Assembly: GCF_009176545.1 (NCBI RefSeq)
Contig: NZ_VTOJ01000001.1
Location: 186,001 to 250,000, forward strand
Direction: 5' to 3'
DNA length: 64,000 nt
DNA from: Salinigranum salinum
GTDB lineage: Archaea > Halobacteriota > Halobacteria > Halobacteriales > Haloferacaceae
Made by a program: the position numbers and the translations under genes. Within the stretch, counting starts at the first letter, position 1. Each line of letters starts with the position of its first letter. The notes beneath the pieces are model-generated. The model made no database searches, was not told the origin of the DNA, and saw only the letters and a program-made list of their open reading frames with translations. Below are positions 52,894-61,747 of this stretch, piece by piece.

Positions 52894-53406
52894 CGAACGC
52901 GGTCAACCAGGCGTTCAACGCCAGGACGCTGTCAGAGAGGGCCGCCAGAAATCGATTCTCCATATTTCACCGGACTCGAACGATCTACGGAGTGTTCGGT
53001 ACCCCGACCGAGATCGCGTTAAGTTACGCAGTAATGGACGTACGACGGACGGATTGAGCGGTATCGGAAGATCTCGGTCTTTTACGCGTATGTAGGGCAC
53101 CGACACGATTCGCTTGCCGACGAAGCGAGGAGTGAATGTTCGGCGGATCAGTTGTTGTATCGGTGAACATACTTTCCATCGTTCATCACTAGACAACGAG
53201 GCAACCGATTCTCGAGTCAACGCGATCTGGAACCCTGGCTACTGACGGAGTTCGCGTATCAACTCTGGAGTAAAACGTCTACCGGACACTGGCTGCTGCA
53301 AGTCATTACCGGTCGCCCGATCGACCGGTAAACAGTTACAGCAGTCAGTATGAGAGGATTATCGGTTCACCACAACCGACCGTGGGAGGATCCGATTCGG
53401 TGGAAC
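52894..53406. other. Low-GC gene-free segment, start of accessory region
   Basis: About 510 bp with clearly more A/T than the flanks. An in-frame stretch after the ferredoxin stop (about 52920-53057) reads TLSERAARNRFSIFHRTRTI and GVFGTPTEIALSYAV, which looks like a degraded coding remnant in a known-protein style, but I cannot name it. Nothing else is convincing. Confidence 0.4.
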
Positions 53407-54432
53407 TCAACCGGTTGAGTACACTGGTGAGTCCTGAGGGTAATCGCCCAGTAGACTCGGGAGGAATACGATCGTATAGAGTCCGAGAACCGCAGTAGCG
53501 ATAGTCTCACTGTACAAAGGGAGCGTATCGAACGGTTCCCCGAGCGAGAACGCCCAAATAACTAACGTGACGAATGAAAGAGTCATGTGACTAATGCGAC
53601 GATCGTCGAGCTCGTGTGGTAACTTACGGATGTCTGTGAGGAAGTAACGAGTCGGGTCCGGGCTCGTTCGACGAACGAGAATAATGAACGCACCGACCAG
53701 CAGTAGCGCAAAGAACGCCCAGTAGACAGTGATATTTACTTCGGTCGGATTCGGGTCGAACAGCGATTTAACGAACATCCATCCGACGATGATCCGTATC
53801 GGAACCGTCCGACTGACTTGATCTATGGGCGAAGCCGCGGTAGGCTGTAATACGTGTGGAACTCCCTGAGGTCGTGTGTGATCTCGCTTCGTCTCGGCAG
53901 CCTTCTCAGGACCACCCCCATCTGTTTGGAAATCTTCGTCGCTGTGAAGCGAATCCCGCATTGACTCCTCGACTGTTTCTCCGAGACTTTTATGGATTCT
54001 GTCAACTATCTCGTCGATGTCCATCCGCGTGGATGTTACATAATCGGTTTCGATGACCGTTCCCTCTACTTCGACAGTAACCGAGATGACCTGTTCTTGT
54101 GACGGTTCATGCTCCTCATCGGCTTCGACCGGAGATCCGCCACCTCTCCAGTCGTCGTCGTGTTTCCGTATGATTCGAGTGTATACCCAATACAACAATG
54201 CAACTGTCGCGGCCGCGTTTTGGACGGGTGTTGATTGAAACGCTCCGACAACAATAGGGAGTAACTGATCAGGACCGATCTGAGAAATCAAATCAATGAC
54301 TAATATCACGGCGTAACCGAGAATCGACAACAATAGGGCCGCGATAATTGAAACACCAACAAGAGTTTTCCGCTTCTCTTTTATATATCGAACCACTGAA
54401 TCGAAATCCGGGATGAGTGTCGATAGTAGCAT
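53407..54432 (-). CDS. Orphan membrane protein in low-GC segment
   Basis: 341 aa. Two N-terminal membrane helices (VGVSIIAALLLSILGYAVIL and a second near 70-90), a hydrophilic central domain (about 95-215, with TVEVEGTVIETDYV), then four further helices (about 220-330). The codon use is less GC-biased and it has more Ile, Lys and Asn than neighbours, suggesting transfer. No known motif. It ends close to position 53407, with no partner gene visible. Confidence 0.65.
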   Translation of the reverse strand: MLLSTLIPDFDSVVRYIKEKRKTLVGVSIIAALLLSILGYAVILVIDLISQIGPDQLLPIVVGAFQSTPVQNAAATVALLYWVYTRIIRKHDDDWRGGGSPVEADEEHEPSQEQVISVTVEVEGTVIETDYVTSTRMDIDEIVDRIHKSLGETVEESMRDSLHSDEDFQTDGGGPEKAAETKRDHTRPQGVPHVLQPTAASPIDQVSRTVPIRIIVGWMFVKSLFDPNPTEVNITVYWAFFALLLVGAFIILVRRTSPDPTRYFLTDIRKLPHELDDRRISHMTLSFVTLVIWAFSLGEPFDTLPLYSETIATAVLGLYTIVFLPSLLGDYPQDSPVYSTG

Positions 54433-54948
54433 GGCTAAATGTTCTCATGCCAACTGAAAAAATATGACTCGCTTGTCTGGCTTGGTAGTCGGTCGTCCGG
54501 GACACCCCGACTATCAGAGGAATCGATGACGGACCAGATGGTTGGCCGCGGAATTCGGCGCCGATACGATTATACGGCGAAGGAATCGTTCCGTGACCTC
54601 GCGAACAGAGTCACGTTCGAGGGATTCCGATGTCGTCCCCATCGAAGGGGACGTTCGACGATGTGTGGACGTCGGCGGGGGACGCTCGATTCTCGAGAGC
54701 GAATGACCGAATTCCGTTTGAAAAAAGCTCCTACCCATCGAGGTCAATCCCTCTCCGAAACAGCTTGGCGGGACCGATCTCGTCCTGATCGTGACTATGG
54801 ACCGCCTCGGATCACTTTTCATGAGTACCGGTCATAATCCGCCTCGGATTGTCTCGGTAGCCGAGTCCGGAGAACGTCGACGATGGCCTGTCCGGAGAAG
54901 TCACATGAAGCCGACTTCGTGTTCCCACATCGTCCTCCTCGACCGCTG
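54433..54948. other. Gene-free low-GC segment
   Basis: About 515 bp between the orphan membrane gene and the MazF remnant. Frames are short and without coding character. No repeat or RNA gene recognised. Confidence 0.4.
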
Positions 54949-55260
54949 TCAGTCGAGTCCGAGGCTCAGTTTCAGTGCGTCGTCCACCTGAGCCATCGTT
55001 CGTGTGTCGAGACTCCCGACGACCGAGTGAATCCGCTTCTCGATGGAGACGACCTGAATCTGGTCCAGACGAACCGACGAGTCCTTCTCGAACGGCGAGT
55101 CGTCTGCTTCGACCAGCACCTCGAACGGGTAGTCTCGGTGCGTGCCAGTTGCGGGTGCGACGATGGTCGTACTCGAATTCGCGTTCCCGACGTCGTTCTG
55201 GACGACGACCGCAGGCCGGGTCTTCTCATCGAAAAACGGGAGTCCGAACCCGGAGACGGT
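54949..55260 (-). pseudogene. 5'-truncated MazF/PemK-type toxin gene
   Basis: A 104-codon open frame that begins after an in-frame TGA (55261-55263) with no ATG or GTG near its 5' end. Its translation is unmistakably MazF-like: PFFDEKTRPAVVVQNDVGNA, SSTTIVAP, YPFEVLVEADDSPFEKDSSV, RLDQIQVVSIEKRI and the tail MAQVDDALKLSLGLD. The normal first 10-15 residues (strand with the RGD/V motif) are missing, and no antitoxin gene lies upstream. The break falls about 30 bp from the ars promoter, as if insertion of the ars module removed the 5' end. MazF enzymes are mRNA interferases; this copy is presumably dead. Confidence 0.75.
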
Positions 55261-55288
55261 TCAGAGCCGCTCGGCCACGGGGAAACGT

Positions 55289-55314
55289 TTATATTAGTAT
55301 CTGCTAATATTAGC
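55289..55314. promoter_or_regulatory. ArsR operator overlapping the arsR TATA box
   Basis: atattag-tatct-gctaatat dyad extended by gctaatattagc, a perfect 12-bp palindrome (55303-55314). It overlaps the TATA element tttatatta, which lies about 33 bp before ATG 55325. ArsR-family repressors bind such AT-rich dyads, so autoregulation relieved by arsenite or antimonite is expected. Confidence 0.75.
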
Positions 55315-55324
55315 ACCTACTGAA

Positions 55325-55696
55325 ATGAGACACGAAATCGCTCCCCGAAATCAGGACGACAGTGTCCGCTCCGAGAGGGAGTGCTGTACCGCTGTGCACT
55401 CCCTGACCGAGTCGGAACTCGCCTCGGACGTGCAGGTTCTCTCGGCCCTCGGCAACGACACGCGGTACGAGGCGCTCAGACTGATCGCCGACACGGAAGG
55501 GGACGTCTGCGTCTGTGAACTCGAACCCGCACTCGGTGTCAGCCAGAGCGCCATCAGTCAGGCGCTCTCGCGGCTCTACGCCGCTGGACTCGTCTCCCGA
55601 CGCAAAGAGGGACGGTGGCGATACTACGCGGCGACGCCGCGAGCGACCACCCTCCTGAACACGCTCGACGAGACGCGGGGTGACGCGGATGAGTGA
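55325..55696 (+). CDS. arsR: ArsR-family metalloid-responsive repressor
   Basis: 123 aa winged-helix protein. ALGNDTRYEALRLI starts the fold; DVCVCELEPALGVSQSAIS holds the alpha-3 metalloid-binding ExCVCxL motif and recognition helix; GLVSRRKEGRWRYY is the wing. An N-terminal CC (ECCTAV) may add thiol ligands. It overlaps arsM by 8 bp (ATGAGTGA), so both are cotranslated. Confidence 0.92.
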   Translation: MRHEIAPRNQDDSVRSERECCTAVHSLTESELASDVQVLSALGNDTRYEALRLIADTEGDVCVCELEPALGVSQSAISQALSRLYAAGLVSRRKEGRWRYYAATPRATTLLNTLDETRGDADE

Positions 55697-56561
55697 ACAG
55701 ACCACGTCGGACTCGACCACGGATGGACTCCCACCCGACGAACAGCGCCGGGCCGTCAGACGGCGGTACGCGCGAATCGCGAGTGAATCGTCGAACTGTT
55801 GTGGCGCGCCGGATATCACGCCGGATCGCTCCACGACCACTGGACCGTCGGGCTGCTGTGACGGCTCGGACGCCGGCTCGGACGAGAGTCTGTCTCGCCA
55901 GCTCGGCTACTCCGAAGCGGAGGAAGCCGCCGTCGCGGACGGAGCGAACCTGGGGCTCGGGTGCGGAAATCCCAACGCGATCGCTGCCTTGCGTCCGGGA
56001 GAAACCGTTCTCGACCTGGGTTCGGGGGCCGGGTTCGACTGTTTCCTCGCTGCCCAGGCGGTCGAAGCGTCCGGACACGTCATCGGGGTCGACATGACAC
56101 CGGAGATGATCGAGACGGCCCGAGACAACGTCGACGAGAACGACGCGACGAACGTGGAGTTCCGGCTCGGTGAGATCGAACACCTCCCGGTCGCCGACGA
56201 GACGATCGACGTCGTCATCTCGAACTGCGTGGTCAACCTCTCCCCGGACAAACAGCAGGTGTTCCACGAGGCGTACCGTGCGCTCCGCCCTGGGGGCCGA
56301 CTCGCGATCTCGGACGTGGTGCTGACCGCCGAACTCCCGGACGAGGTCCACGCCGACCCCGACTCGGTTGCCTCCTGTGTCGCAGGCGCCTCCCCGATCC
56401 CGGAGGTGGAGCGAATGCTCTCGAACGCCGGCTTCGAGCGGATCCGAATCGACTCCGACGAGGAGAGCGCGGCGTTCATCAGCGACTGGGACGCGGACCG
56501 AGACGTGAGCGAGTACGTCGTTTCGGCGACCATCGAGGCCGTCAAACCGGCCCGCACCTAG
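55689..56561 (+). CDS. arsM: Arsenite S-adenosylmethionine methyltransferase
   Basis: 290 aa from ATG 55689. SAM-binding VLDLGSGAGFDCFLAAQ, and characteristic GLGCGNPNAIAALRPGE before it. Arsenic-site Cys in VVISNCVVNLSPDK and DSVASCVAGASPIPE. Two Cys pairs precede the fold (SSNCCGAPD and SGCCDGS). ISNCVVNL identifies ArsM clearly. It methylates As(III) toward volatile species. There is no arsenite efflux gene nearby, so detoxification rests on methylation or genes elsewhere. Confidence 0.94.
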   Translation: MSEQTTSDSTTDGLPPDEQRRAVRRRYARIASESSNCCGAPDITPDRSTTTGPSGCCDGSDAGSDESLSRQLGYSEAEEAAVADGANLGLGCGNPNAIAALRPGETVLDLGSGAGFDCFLAAQAVEASGHVIGVDMTPEMIETARDNVDENDATNVEFRLGEIEHLPVADETIDVVISNCVVNLSPDKQQVFHEAYRALRPGGRLAISDVVLTAELPDEVHADPDSVASCVAGASPIPEVERMLSNAGFERIRIDSDEESAAFISDWDADRDVSEYVVSATIEAVKPART

Positions 56562-56953
56562 ATGGGCTTCGGAGAACCAGCTCGGCGGCTCCGGCAGTGA
56601 CGGACGAGATGTCTCTACACGCCGGTTCGGGTCACCCTTGCAGCGTCGACGTGGTCGGCGCGACGTGAGTCCCCTCGAACGGTACGGCTCCGACTTCGGC
56701 TCGCGCTCGTGACCGCGGTGTGTCTCGTACTCCGGACGGACTCGGGTCGCGGGGCTCGCGGCCGCCGAATCACCACGGCCGCTTTCGACATCGGCGTCCC
56801 GGTCAGTCCCGTCTGTCGAGTTCGTCGAGTCGCTTCCTCACGGCGTCACTCCGCGGTTCGCCGGTCGCTGGCACGGGTCTGCGGGGGACGGTCCGTTCTC
56901 GTCGCTGATTTTCCCACCCAAACGACTATTTTCCTCGCCGTCTCGTCCCCGGT
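56562..56953. other. Gene-free spacer
   Basis: About 390 bp between arsM and the prepilin peptidase gene. Only the likely peptidase promoter (gactatttt, about 56925-56933) is visible. Confidence 0.4.
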
Positions 56954-57982
56954 ATGTTCGCTTCGGTGCCCGACCTCCTCCGACTGGTGGTCATCCCCGT
57001 CCTGGGGTGGGCGGCCCTCTCGGACGTTCGGACGCGACGGGTCCCCAACCGCCTGTGGCCCCCACTGGCGGGACTCGGCGTCGTCCTGCTGGTCTGGGAC
57101 CTCCTCGGTCACGTCCCGCCCGCGACGCTCGACGACCGTCTCTTCCTCGTCCAGGTGGGCGTCAGTCTCGTCTTCGTCGTTCCCTTCTCGTACCTCTTCT
57201 GGCGGCTCGGTGGGTTCGGCGGCGCCGACGCGAAGGCGCTCATGACGCTCGCCCTCCTGCTCCCGACGTACCCGACGTACTTCCTCTCGACGGCCGCCCT
57301 CCCGCTCGTCGAGGCACCGCTCGGCGTCTTCTCCTTCACGATCCTCACGAACACGGTGGTCGTCGCCGTCGGCTACCCGCTCGTTCTCGGTGTCAGAAAC
57401 CTCCTCGCCGGCGACGTCGCCTCCGTCATGCTCTTCGGCCGTCGCGTCGACGTCGCCGCGCTCCCGCAGGCTCACGGTCGGCTGTTCGAGACACCCGACG
57501 GCTACACCCGCGGCGGGCTCGACATCGACGCGCTCCGGATGTACCTCCGGTGGCGCGGTAGCTCACTCGAGGCGCTCCGCGACTCTCCCCACCGACTCCG
57601 CGATCCGGCGACCGTCGGCGAGACGTTCGATCCGACCGACGGCCGTGTCACGGTGGCGACCGACGGTGGTGTCGCCCCGACTCCCGGGGCCGAGGCCGGA
57701 ACCGTCGACCGACCCGAGTCGACTGTCTCCGTCCCCGCCGAGAGCCACGAGTCGCTCGACGATCCCTGGGCGGCCGAACGGTTCCTCCGGAGCATCGAGG
57801 GCACTGCCTACGGGACGACGCCCGAGACGTTGCGCGAGGGGCTCGAACTCGTCTCGACGCGCGATCGCGTGTGGATCTCGCCCGGGATCCCGTTCCTCGT
57901 TCCGATGTTCGTCGGCCTCGTCGTGGCGTTCGGCTACGGCGACCTGCTGTTCGGTCTGCTCGCGGCGTTCGGTCTCGGCTGA
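56954..57982 (+). CDS. pibD: Prepilin/preflagellin peptidase, A24 family (PibD-like)
   Basis: 342 aa. Membrane aspartyl protease: first Asp in LSDVRTRRVPNRLW and second in the GxGD-type motif GGFGGADAKAL. About five N-terminal helices, a hydrophilic domain (about 165-300) and a final helix pair (FLVPMFVGLVVAFGYGDLLF). It processes type IV pilin and archaellin precursors in haloarchaea. No pilin gene is adjacent. Confidence 0.9.
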   Translation: MFASVPDLLRLVVIPVLGWAALSDVRTRRVPNRLWPPLAGLGVVLLVWDLLGHVPPATLDDRLFLVQVGVSLVFVVPFSYLFWRLGGFGGADAKALMTLALLLPTYPTYFLSTAALPLVEAPLGVFSFTILTNTVVVAVGYPLVLGVRNLLAGDVASVMLFGRRVDVAALPQAHGRLFETPDGYTRGGLDIDALRMYLRWRGSSLEALRDSPHRLRDPATVGETFDPTDGRVTVATDGGVAPTPGAEAGTVDRPESTVSVPAESHESLDDPWAAERFLRSIEGTAYGTTPETLREGLELVSTRDRVWISPGIPFLVPMFVGLVVAFGYGDLLFGLLAAFGLG

Positions 57983-58302
57983 CGCGACTGTTCCGTGGCG
58001 AACGGACGGCACAGCTCGTCTCCCTCGTCGGATCGTGGGTTCGCTCGGCGGATGGTGTGCCGTCGCGTCGCGACCTGCCCGCCGTCAGCGGTCAGTACAC
58101 GAGTGCCCGGTGGCCTCCGCTTCCTTCTTGAACCCTGGGGTCCGACCGGGCATCGCTCTACTCGCGGTCGCGGTTCGGGAACGGACTCGGCGTCTTCCGG
58201 CGTGCGCTCCGTTCGTTCGCTCCCGTGAATTCGCTCGCGGGGTTCGGCCTGCGAACCGGCGGACACACAAGACATATCGGACGTTCGCCCGTCACCCCGG
58301 GT
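57983..58302. other. Gene-free spacer with hisI promoter
   Basis: About 320 bp. A TATA-like gacatatcgg (about 58271-58280) lies roughly 29 bp before the hisI ATG. No other feature. Confidence 0.45.
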
Positions 58303-58716
58303 ATGAGCGACGCAGACGCCGCCGCCGGGGACGTGTCCGCCGTCGAGGACGATGCCGTCGGAGTCGACCTCGATTTCGGTGACGACGGCCTCGTTCCGGC
58401 GGTCGCCCAGGACGCCGAGACGGGCGAGGTGTTGATGCTCGCGTACGCGACGCGTGACGCGCTCGTCCGCACCCGGGAGACGGGCCGCGCACACTACTAC
58501 TCGCGCAGTCGCGAGCAACTGTGGGAGAAAGGGGCGACGAGCGGTCACACCCAGGCCGTCGAGGAGATCCGCGTCGACTGTGACGGCGACGCCGTCCTCT
58601 ACCTCGTCGATCAGTCCGGCGGGGCGTGTCACACGGGCTACCGCTCGTGTTTCTACCGGACGCTCGACGGCGACGTGGTCGGCGACCGTGTCTTCGACCC
58701 CGACGACGTCTACTGA
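58303..58716 (+). CDS. hisI: Phosphoribosyl-AMP cyclohydrolase
   Basis: 137 aa from ATG 58303. Zn/Mg-binding pattern: [31 protein letters not shown], and the N-terminal substrate part [20 protein letters not shown] with [18 protein letters not shown]. Third step of histidine synthesis. No fused HisE domain. First gene of a three-gene operon; its stop overlaps the next ATG by one base. Confidence 0.95.
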   Translation: MSDADAAAGDVSAVEDDAVGVDLDFGDDGLVPAVAQDAETGEVLMLAYATRDALVRTRETGRAHYYSRSREQLWEKGATSGHTQAVEEIRVDCDGDAVLYLVDQSGGACHTGYRSCFYRTLDGDVVGDRVFDPDDVY

Positions 58717-59870
58717 TGTCGGGGTCCGTGTCGGACTCCGGATCTTCCTCGCCCGTATCGGCCGACGACCTCGCCGCCGCGCGCGAGCGGCTCCGACAGG
58801 CCGAGGAAGCCGTCGACGCCTACGGCGAGGACGACGCACGGGCCGTCGCCGACGCCTACGACGCGGCGACCGATCTCCTCTCGGAGTACGAGGAGTCCGC
58901 GACCGGCACCGGCTCCGACCAGTTCCGGGCGTACGTCGAGTTCCAGGAACGCTTCGTGAGCCTCGTCGAGGATCTCCCCGACGAGCTGCCGACCCGCGAG
59001 GCGTTCGAGGAGGCGAACGAACTGCTCGACCGCCGCCGTCTCTCGGAGCGACACTTCGAGCAGGCCCGGGAGGTGCTCGCGCCCGCCCGCGACGCCGTCG
59101 AAACGCTCGACGAACGCGAGGCCGCCCGCGAGCACCTGCGCGAGACCCGTCGGGTGGTCAGACGTCGCCTCTCGACGCTGGCCGACGAGATCGAGGCGTG
59201 CGAGCGACTCGTCGACCTCGGCGAGGCCGACCTCGACGCCCCGACCGACGAACTCCGCGATCCGATCGAGGCGTACAACGACGCCGTCGGCGACGCGTTC
59301 GAACGCTGCCGTCGCGAGACCAGCGTCCGCGACCTGCTCGACCTCGTGGCCACCACCGAGTCGTACCCGCTGGTCGAGTTCACTCCGCCGCCCGCGCCGT
59401 TGCGCGACTACTTCGCCGCGGAACCCGTCGGCACGGAGTCCCTCGGGACCGTCCTCGACTACGCCGGCTACTCGCGCTCGAAGCTCGACCACTACGTCGA
59501 CGACCCCGACCGCTTCCGCCGCGAGGTGGCGACGCGCGAGACGTACCTCTCCCGCCTCGACGCGACCCCGCTCACGATCGACTGGCCGCCGCCGGTCGCC
59601 GGCCACCTCCGGCGGCGCGCCGGGGAACTCGTCGCCGTCGTCGCTCGGTTCGCCGACGAGTCGGTCGTCGCTCGCGCCCGCGAGGTTCGGAACCTCACCT
59701 TCCGCGACGACTACGAGCGCCTCAGACGGGCGGCGGTCGCCCGCGCGGAGCTCACCGACACCGAACGCGAGCGCCTCGCCTCGGGAGCGGTCGAGCGTGA
59801 ACTCGCCGCCCGCCGTGAGGAACGCGACCGCCTGCAGACGGCGCTCGACGCCGAACCGCCCGAGGAGTGA
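58716..59870 (+). CDS. Conserved haloarchaeal coiled-coil protein (DUF7118-like)
   Basis: 384 aa, overlapping hisI by one base. Strongly charged, mostly helical: heptad-type segments at about 18-60, 110-165 and 330-384, with a central folded region (FTPPPAPLRDYFAAEPVGTE). No enzymatic motif. It resembles the uncharacterised DUF7118 haloarchaeal family. Its position in the hisI operon does not by itself imply a histidine role. Confidence 0.75.
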   Translation: MSGSVSDSGSSSPVSADDLAAARERLRQAEEAVDAYGEDDARAVADAYDAATDLLSEYEESATGTGSDQFRAYVEFQERFVSLVEDLPDELPTREAFEEANELLDRRRLSERHFEQAREVLAPARDAVETLDEREAAREHLRETRRVVRRRLSTLADEIEACERLVDLGEADLDAPTDELRDPIEAYNDAVGDAFERCRRETSVRDLLDLVATTESYPLVEFTPPPAPLRDYFAAEPVGTESLGTVLDYAGYSRSKLDHYVDDPDRFRREVATRETYLSRLDATPLTIDWPPPVAGHLRRRAGELVAVVARFADESVVARAREVRNLTFRDDYERLRRAAVARAELTDTERERLASGAVERELAARREERDRLQTALDAEPPEE

Positions 59871-59874
59871 GCGG

Positions 59875-60102
59875 ATGTCGCTCACGCCCGTGACGGGATT
59901 CGCCACGCTCGTCGGCGTCGCCGCGATACTGGCCGGGGTCGCGTGGCTCCGTGCACCGGAGGCGGTTCACGACCTCCAGGTGTCGTATCTCGGCAGCAGC
60001 AGACGGGACGCCTCGACGGTCCGGCGGGGATCGATCCCGCGCGGGATCGCGTTCCTCGTGCTCGGCGTGCTCTGCCTGACGTTCGTGGTCGTCTCCGTCT
60101 GA
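59875..60102 (+). CDS. 75-aa two-helix membrane protein
   Basis: Two hydrophobic segments (TLVGVAAILAGVAWL and GIAFLVLGVLCLTFVVVSV) flank a polar middle with LQVSYLGSSRRDASTVRRG. It starts 4 bp after the preceding stop and ends the hisI operon. Unknown function. Confidence 0.65.
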   Translation: MSLTPVTGFATLVGVAAILAGVAWLRAPEAVHDLQVSYLGSSRRDASTVRRGSIPRGIAFLVLGVLCLTFVVVSV

Positions 60103-60140
60103 CGTCGTGATCGACTCTCGTGACGTTCGTGGTCGTCTCC
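60077..60140. repeat. 20-bp direct repeat at operon end
   Basis: tgacgttcgtggtcgtctcc occurs exactly at 60077-60096 (end of the 75-aa gene) and again at 60121-60140. The second copy forms the left arm of the hairpin described next. Confidence 0.85.
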
Positions 60141-60153
60141 ACGAGACGACCAC
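60129..60153. terminator. Hairpin between convergent genes
   Basis: gtggtcgtct-ccacg-agacgaccac: a perfect 10-bp stem with a 5-nt loop, 27 bp after the hisI-operon stop and 44 bp from the end of the convergent minus-strand gene. Being symmetric, it could end transcripts from both sides, although haloarchaeal termination usually relies on U tracts, which are weak here. Confidence 0.45.
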
Positions 60154-60196
60154 CGGCCCGACCGACACCGACGACGGTTACCTCCCGCTCGGCGGT

Positions 60197-61561
60197 TCAG
60201 GCGTCGTCGCGGCCGTCGGTCAGCGCCGCCTCCACCTCGGCGGCCAGTGCCTCCGCCCGGTCGGGGTCGTCCGCCTCGGCGTAGATCCGGACGACGGGCT
60301 CGGTCCCAGAGGGACGGACGAGCACCCACGCGTCGCCGTAGTCCAGCCGGTAGCCGTCGATGGTGTTCGGCTCGACGTCCGCCGTCTCGGCGTAGCTCTC
60401 GGCGGCGTCCAGCATCGCCGTGAGTTCGTTCTCGGCGCCGTATCGGAGGTTCACCCGTGCGGTGTGGTAGTCCGAGTAGGGCGCGACGACTTCGCTGGCG
60501 GGTCGGTCGGCGACGAGTTCGAGGAACTTCGCGCCCGTATACGCGCCGTCGCGAACGAGCCGGTAGTCGGGGAAGAAGACCCCGCCGTTGCCCTCGCCGG
60601 CCACCGGGACGGTCGCCCCCCGTGCCTGCAGTGCGCGGATGTGCGTGATGATGTTCGTCGATCCGATCGGCGTGAGTTCGAGCTCCGCGCCGACGTCGGC
60701 GACGGCGTCGACGACCCGCTGGGAGACGTTGACGGCGGAGACGAACGTGTCGCCGGGCGAGAGGTGCGCGGCCGCGAGCGCCGCCAGCGACGACTCCCCG
60801 TCGACGAACTCGCCGCGCTCGTCGACGAAGACGGCGCGGTCGGCGTCGCCGTCGTGGGCGATCCCCACGTCGGCGTCCGACGCGCGCACGAGCCGAGAGA
60901 GGCTGGTGAGGTGGCTCCCGACGGGTTCGGGCTGACGGCCGGGGAAGTGGCCGTCGGGCGTCGCGTTCACCGTGACGACGTCGCAGCCGAGGCGACGGAA
61001 GAGTTCGGGACTGGTGAGCGCTCCGGCGCCGTGACCCGGATCGAGCGCGACCGTCAGCTCCGCGTCGGCGATGGCCTCGCGATCGACCGACGCGAGCACC
61101 GCGTCGACGTAGGCCCGGTTCGCCGAGTCGACCTCTCTGACCGAGCCGACGCCGTCCCACGGCTGCAGGGCGAACTCCTCGCGTAGCACGTGCGACTCGA
61201 CCCGTTCGAGCACGTCGACCGTGAGTTCGACGCCGTCGTCGCCGACCAGTTTGACCCCGTTGTACTCCGGTGGGTTGTGTGAGGCGGTGATGTGGACCGC
61301 CGGCACCGACTCCACCTCGCAGTAGCGGACCACGGCGGGCGTCGGCACGACGCCGAGGCGGTCGACGTCGGTCCCCGCGCTCGCCAGCCCCGAGGCCGCG
61401 GCGTTCTCGAACATCTCACCCGAGGTTCGCGTGTCACGCGAGACGACCGCTCGCTCGCTACTCCAGACGGTCCCAGCGGCCTGTGCCACCCGCAGGACGA
61501 ACGAGGGGGTCAGCTCCTCGGCGACCACTCCCCGTGTCCCGCTGGACCCGAAGATCTTCAT
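60197..61561 (-). CDS. glmM: Phosphoglucosamine/phosphohexose mutase
   Basis: 454 aa from ATG 61561 (MKIFGSSGTRG); an ATG four codons upstream is also possible. Alpha-D-phosphohexomutase features in order: FGSSGTRGVV, phosphoserine loop HITASHNPPEYNG, metal loop GIAHDGDADRAVFV, sugar-binding GEGNGGVFFPDY and phosphate-binding VRPSGTEPVVRIYAE. The sequence style fits archaeal GlmM; activity on glucose or mannose phosphates is not excluded. Divergent from hisA. Confidence 0.92.
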   Translation of the reverse strand: MKIFGSSGTRGVVAEELTPSFVLRVAQAAGTVWSSERAVVSRDTRTSGEMFENAAASGLASAGTDVDRLGVVPTPAVVRYCEVESVPAVHITASHNPPEYNGVKLVGDDGVELTVDVLERVESHVLREEFALQPWDGVGSVREVDSANRAYVDAVLASVDREAIADAELTVALDPGHGAGALTSPELFRRLGCDVVTVNATPDGHFPGRQPEPVGSHLTSLSRLVRASDADVGIAHDGDADRAVFVDERGEFVDGESSLAALAAAHLSPGDTFVSAVNVSQRVVDAVADVGAELELTPIGSTNIITHIRALQARGATVPVAGEGNGGVFFPDYRLVRDGAYTGAKFLELVADRPASEVVAPYSDYHTARVNLRYGAENELTAMLDAAESYAETADVEPNTIDGYRLDYGDAWVLVRPSGTEPVVRIYAEADDPDRAEALAAEVEAALTDGRDDA

Positions 61562-61714
61562 TCGGGTACCCATCTGGAGGCCTGCCCCAAAGCCGTTCCG
61601 AACGGTCTGGCTCGTCGCGGCCCCGCTGCACACCGCGCGGCGGCGGGGGGACATCCCCGACGAGGCGTCTCCCCGACACGGGGTGGCCGGCCCAGCCCAC
61701 GATGCCGTGTCGGT

Positions 61715-61722
61715 GCGTTTAC
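61715..61722 (+). promoter_or_regulatory. TATA box for hisA
   Basis: gcgtttac, about 29 bp upstream of ATG 61748. Confidence 0.45.
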
Positions 61723-61747
61723 CACGGACCCCCGCTTTCGACACCGC

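Noticed and set aside
52915-53220. 101-codon minus-strand frame in the low-GC segment
   Set aside because: No recognisable domain, Arg/Ser-rich composition and no promoter; better treated as non-coding or decayed sequence.
54514-54822. 102-codon minus-strand frame near the MazF remnant
   Set aside because: Composition is that of random reading and it has no promoter or motif.
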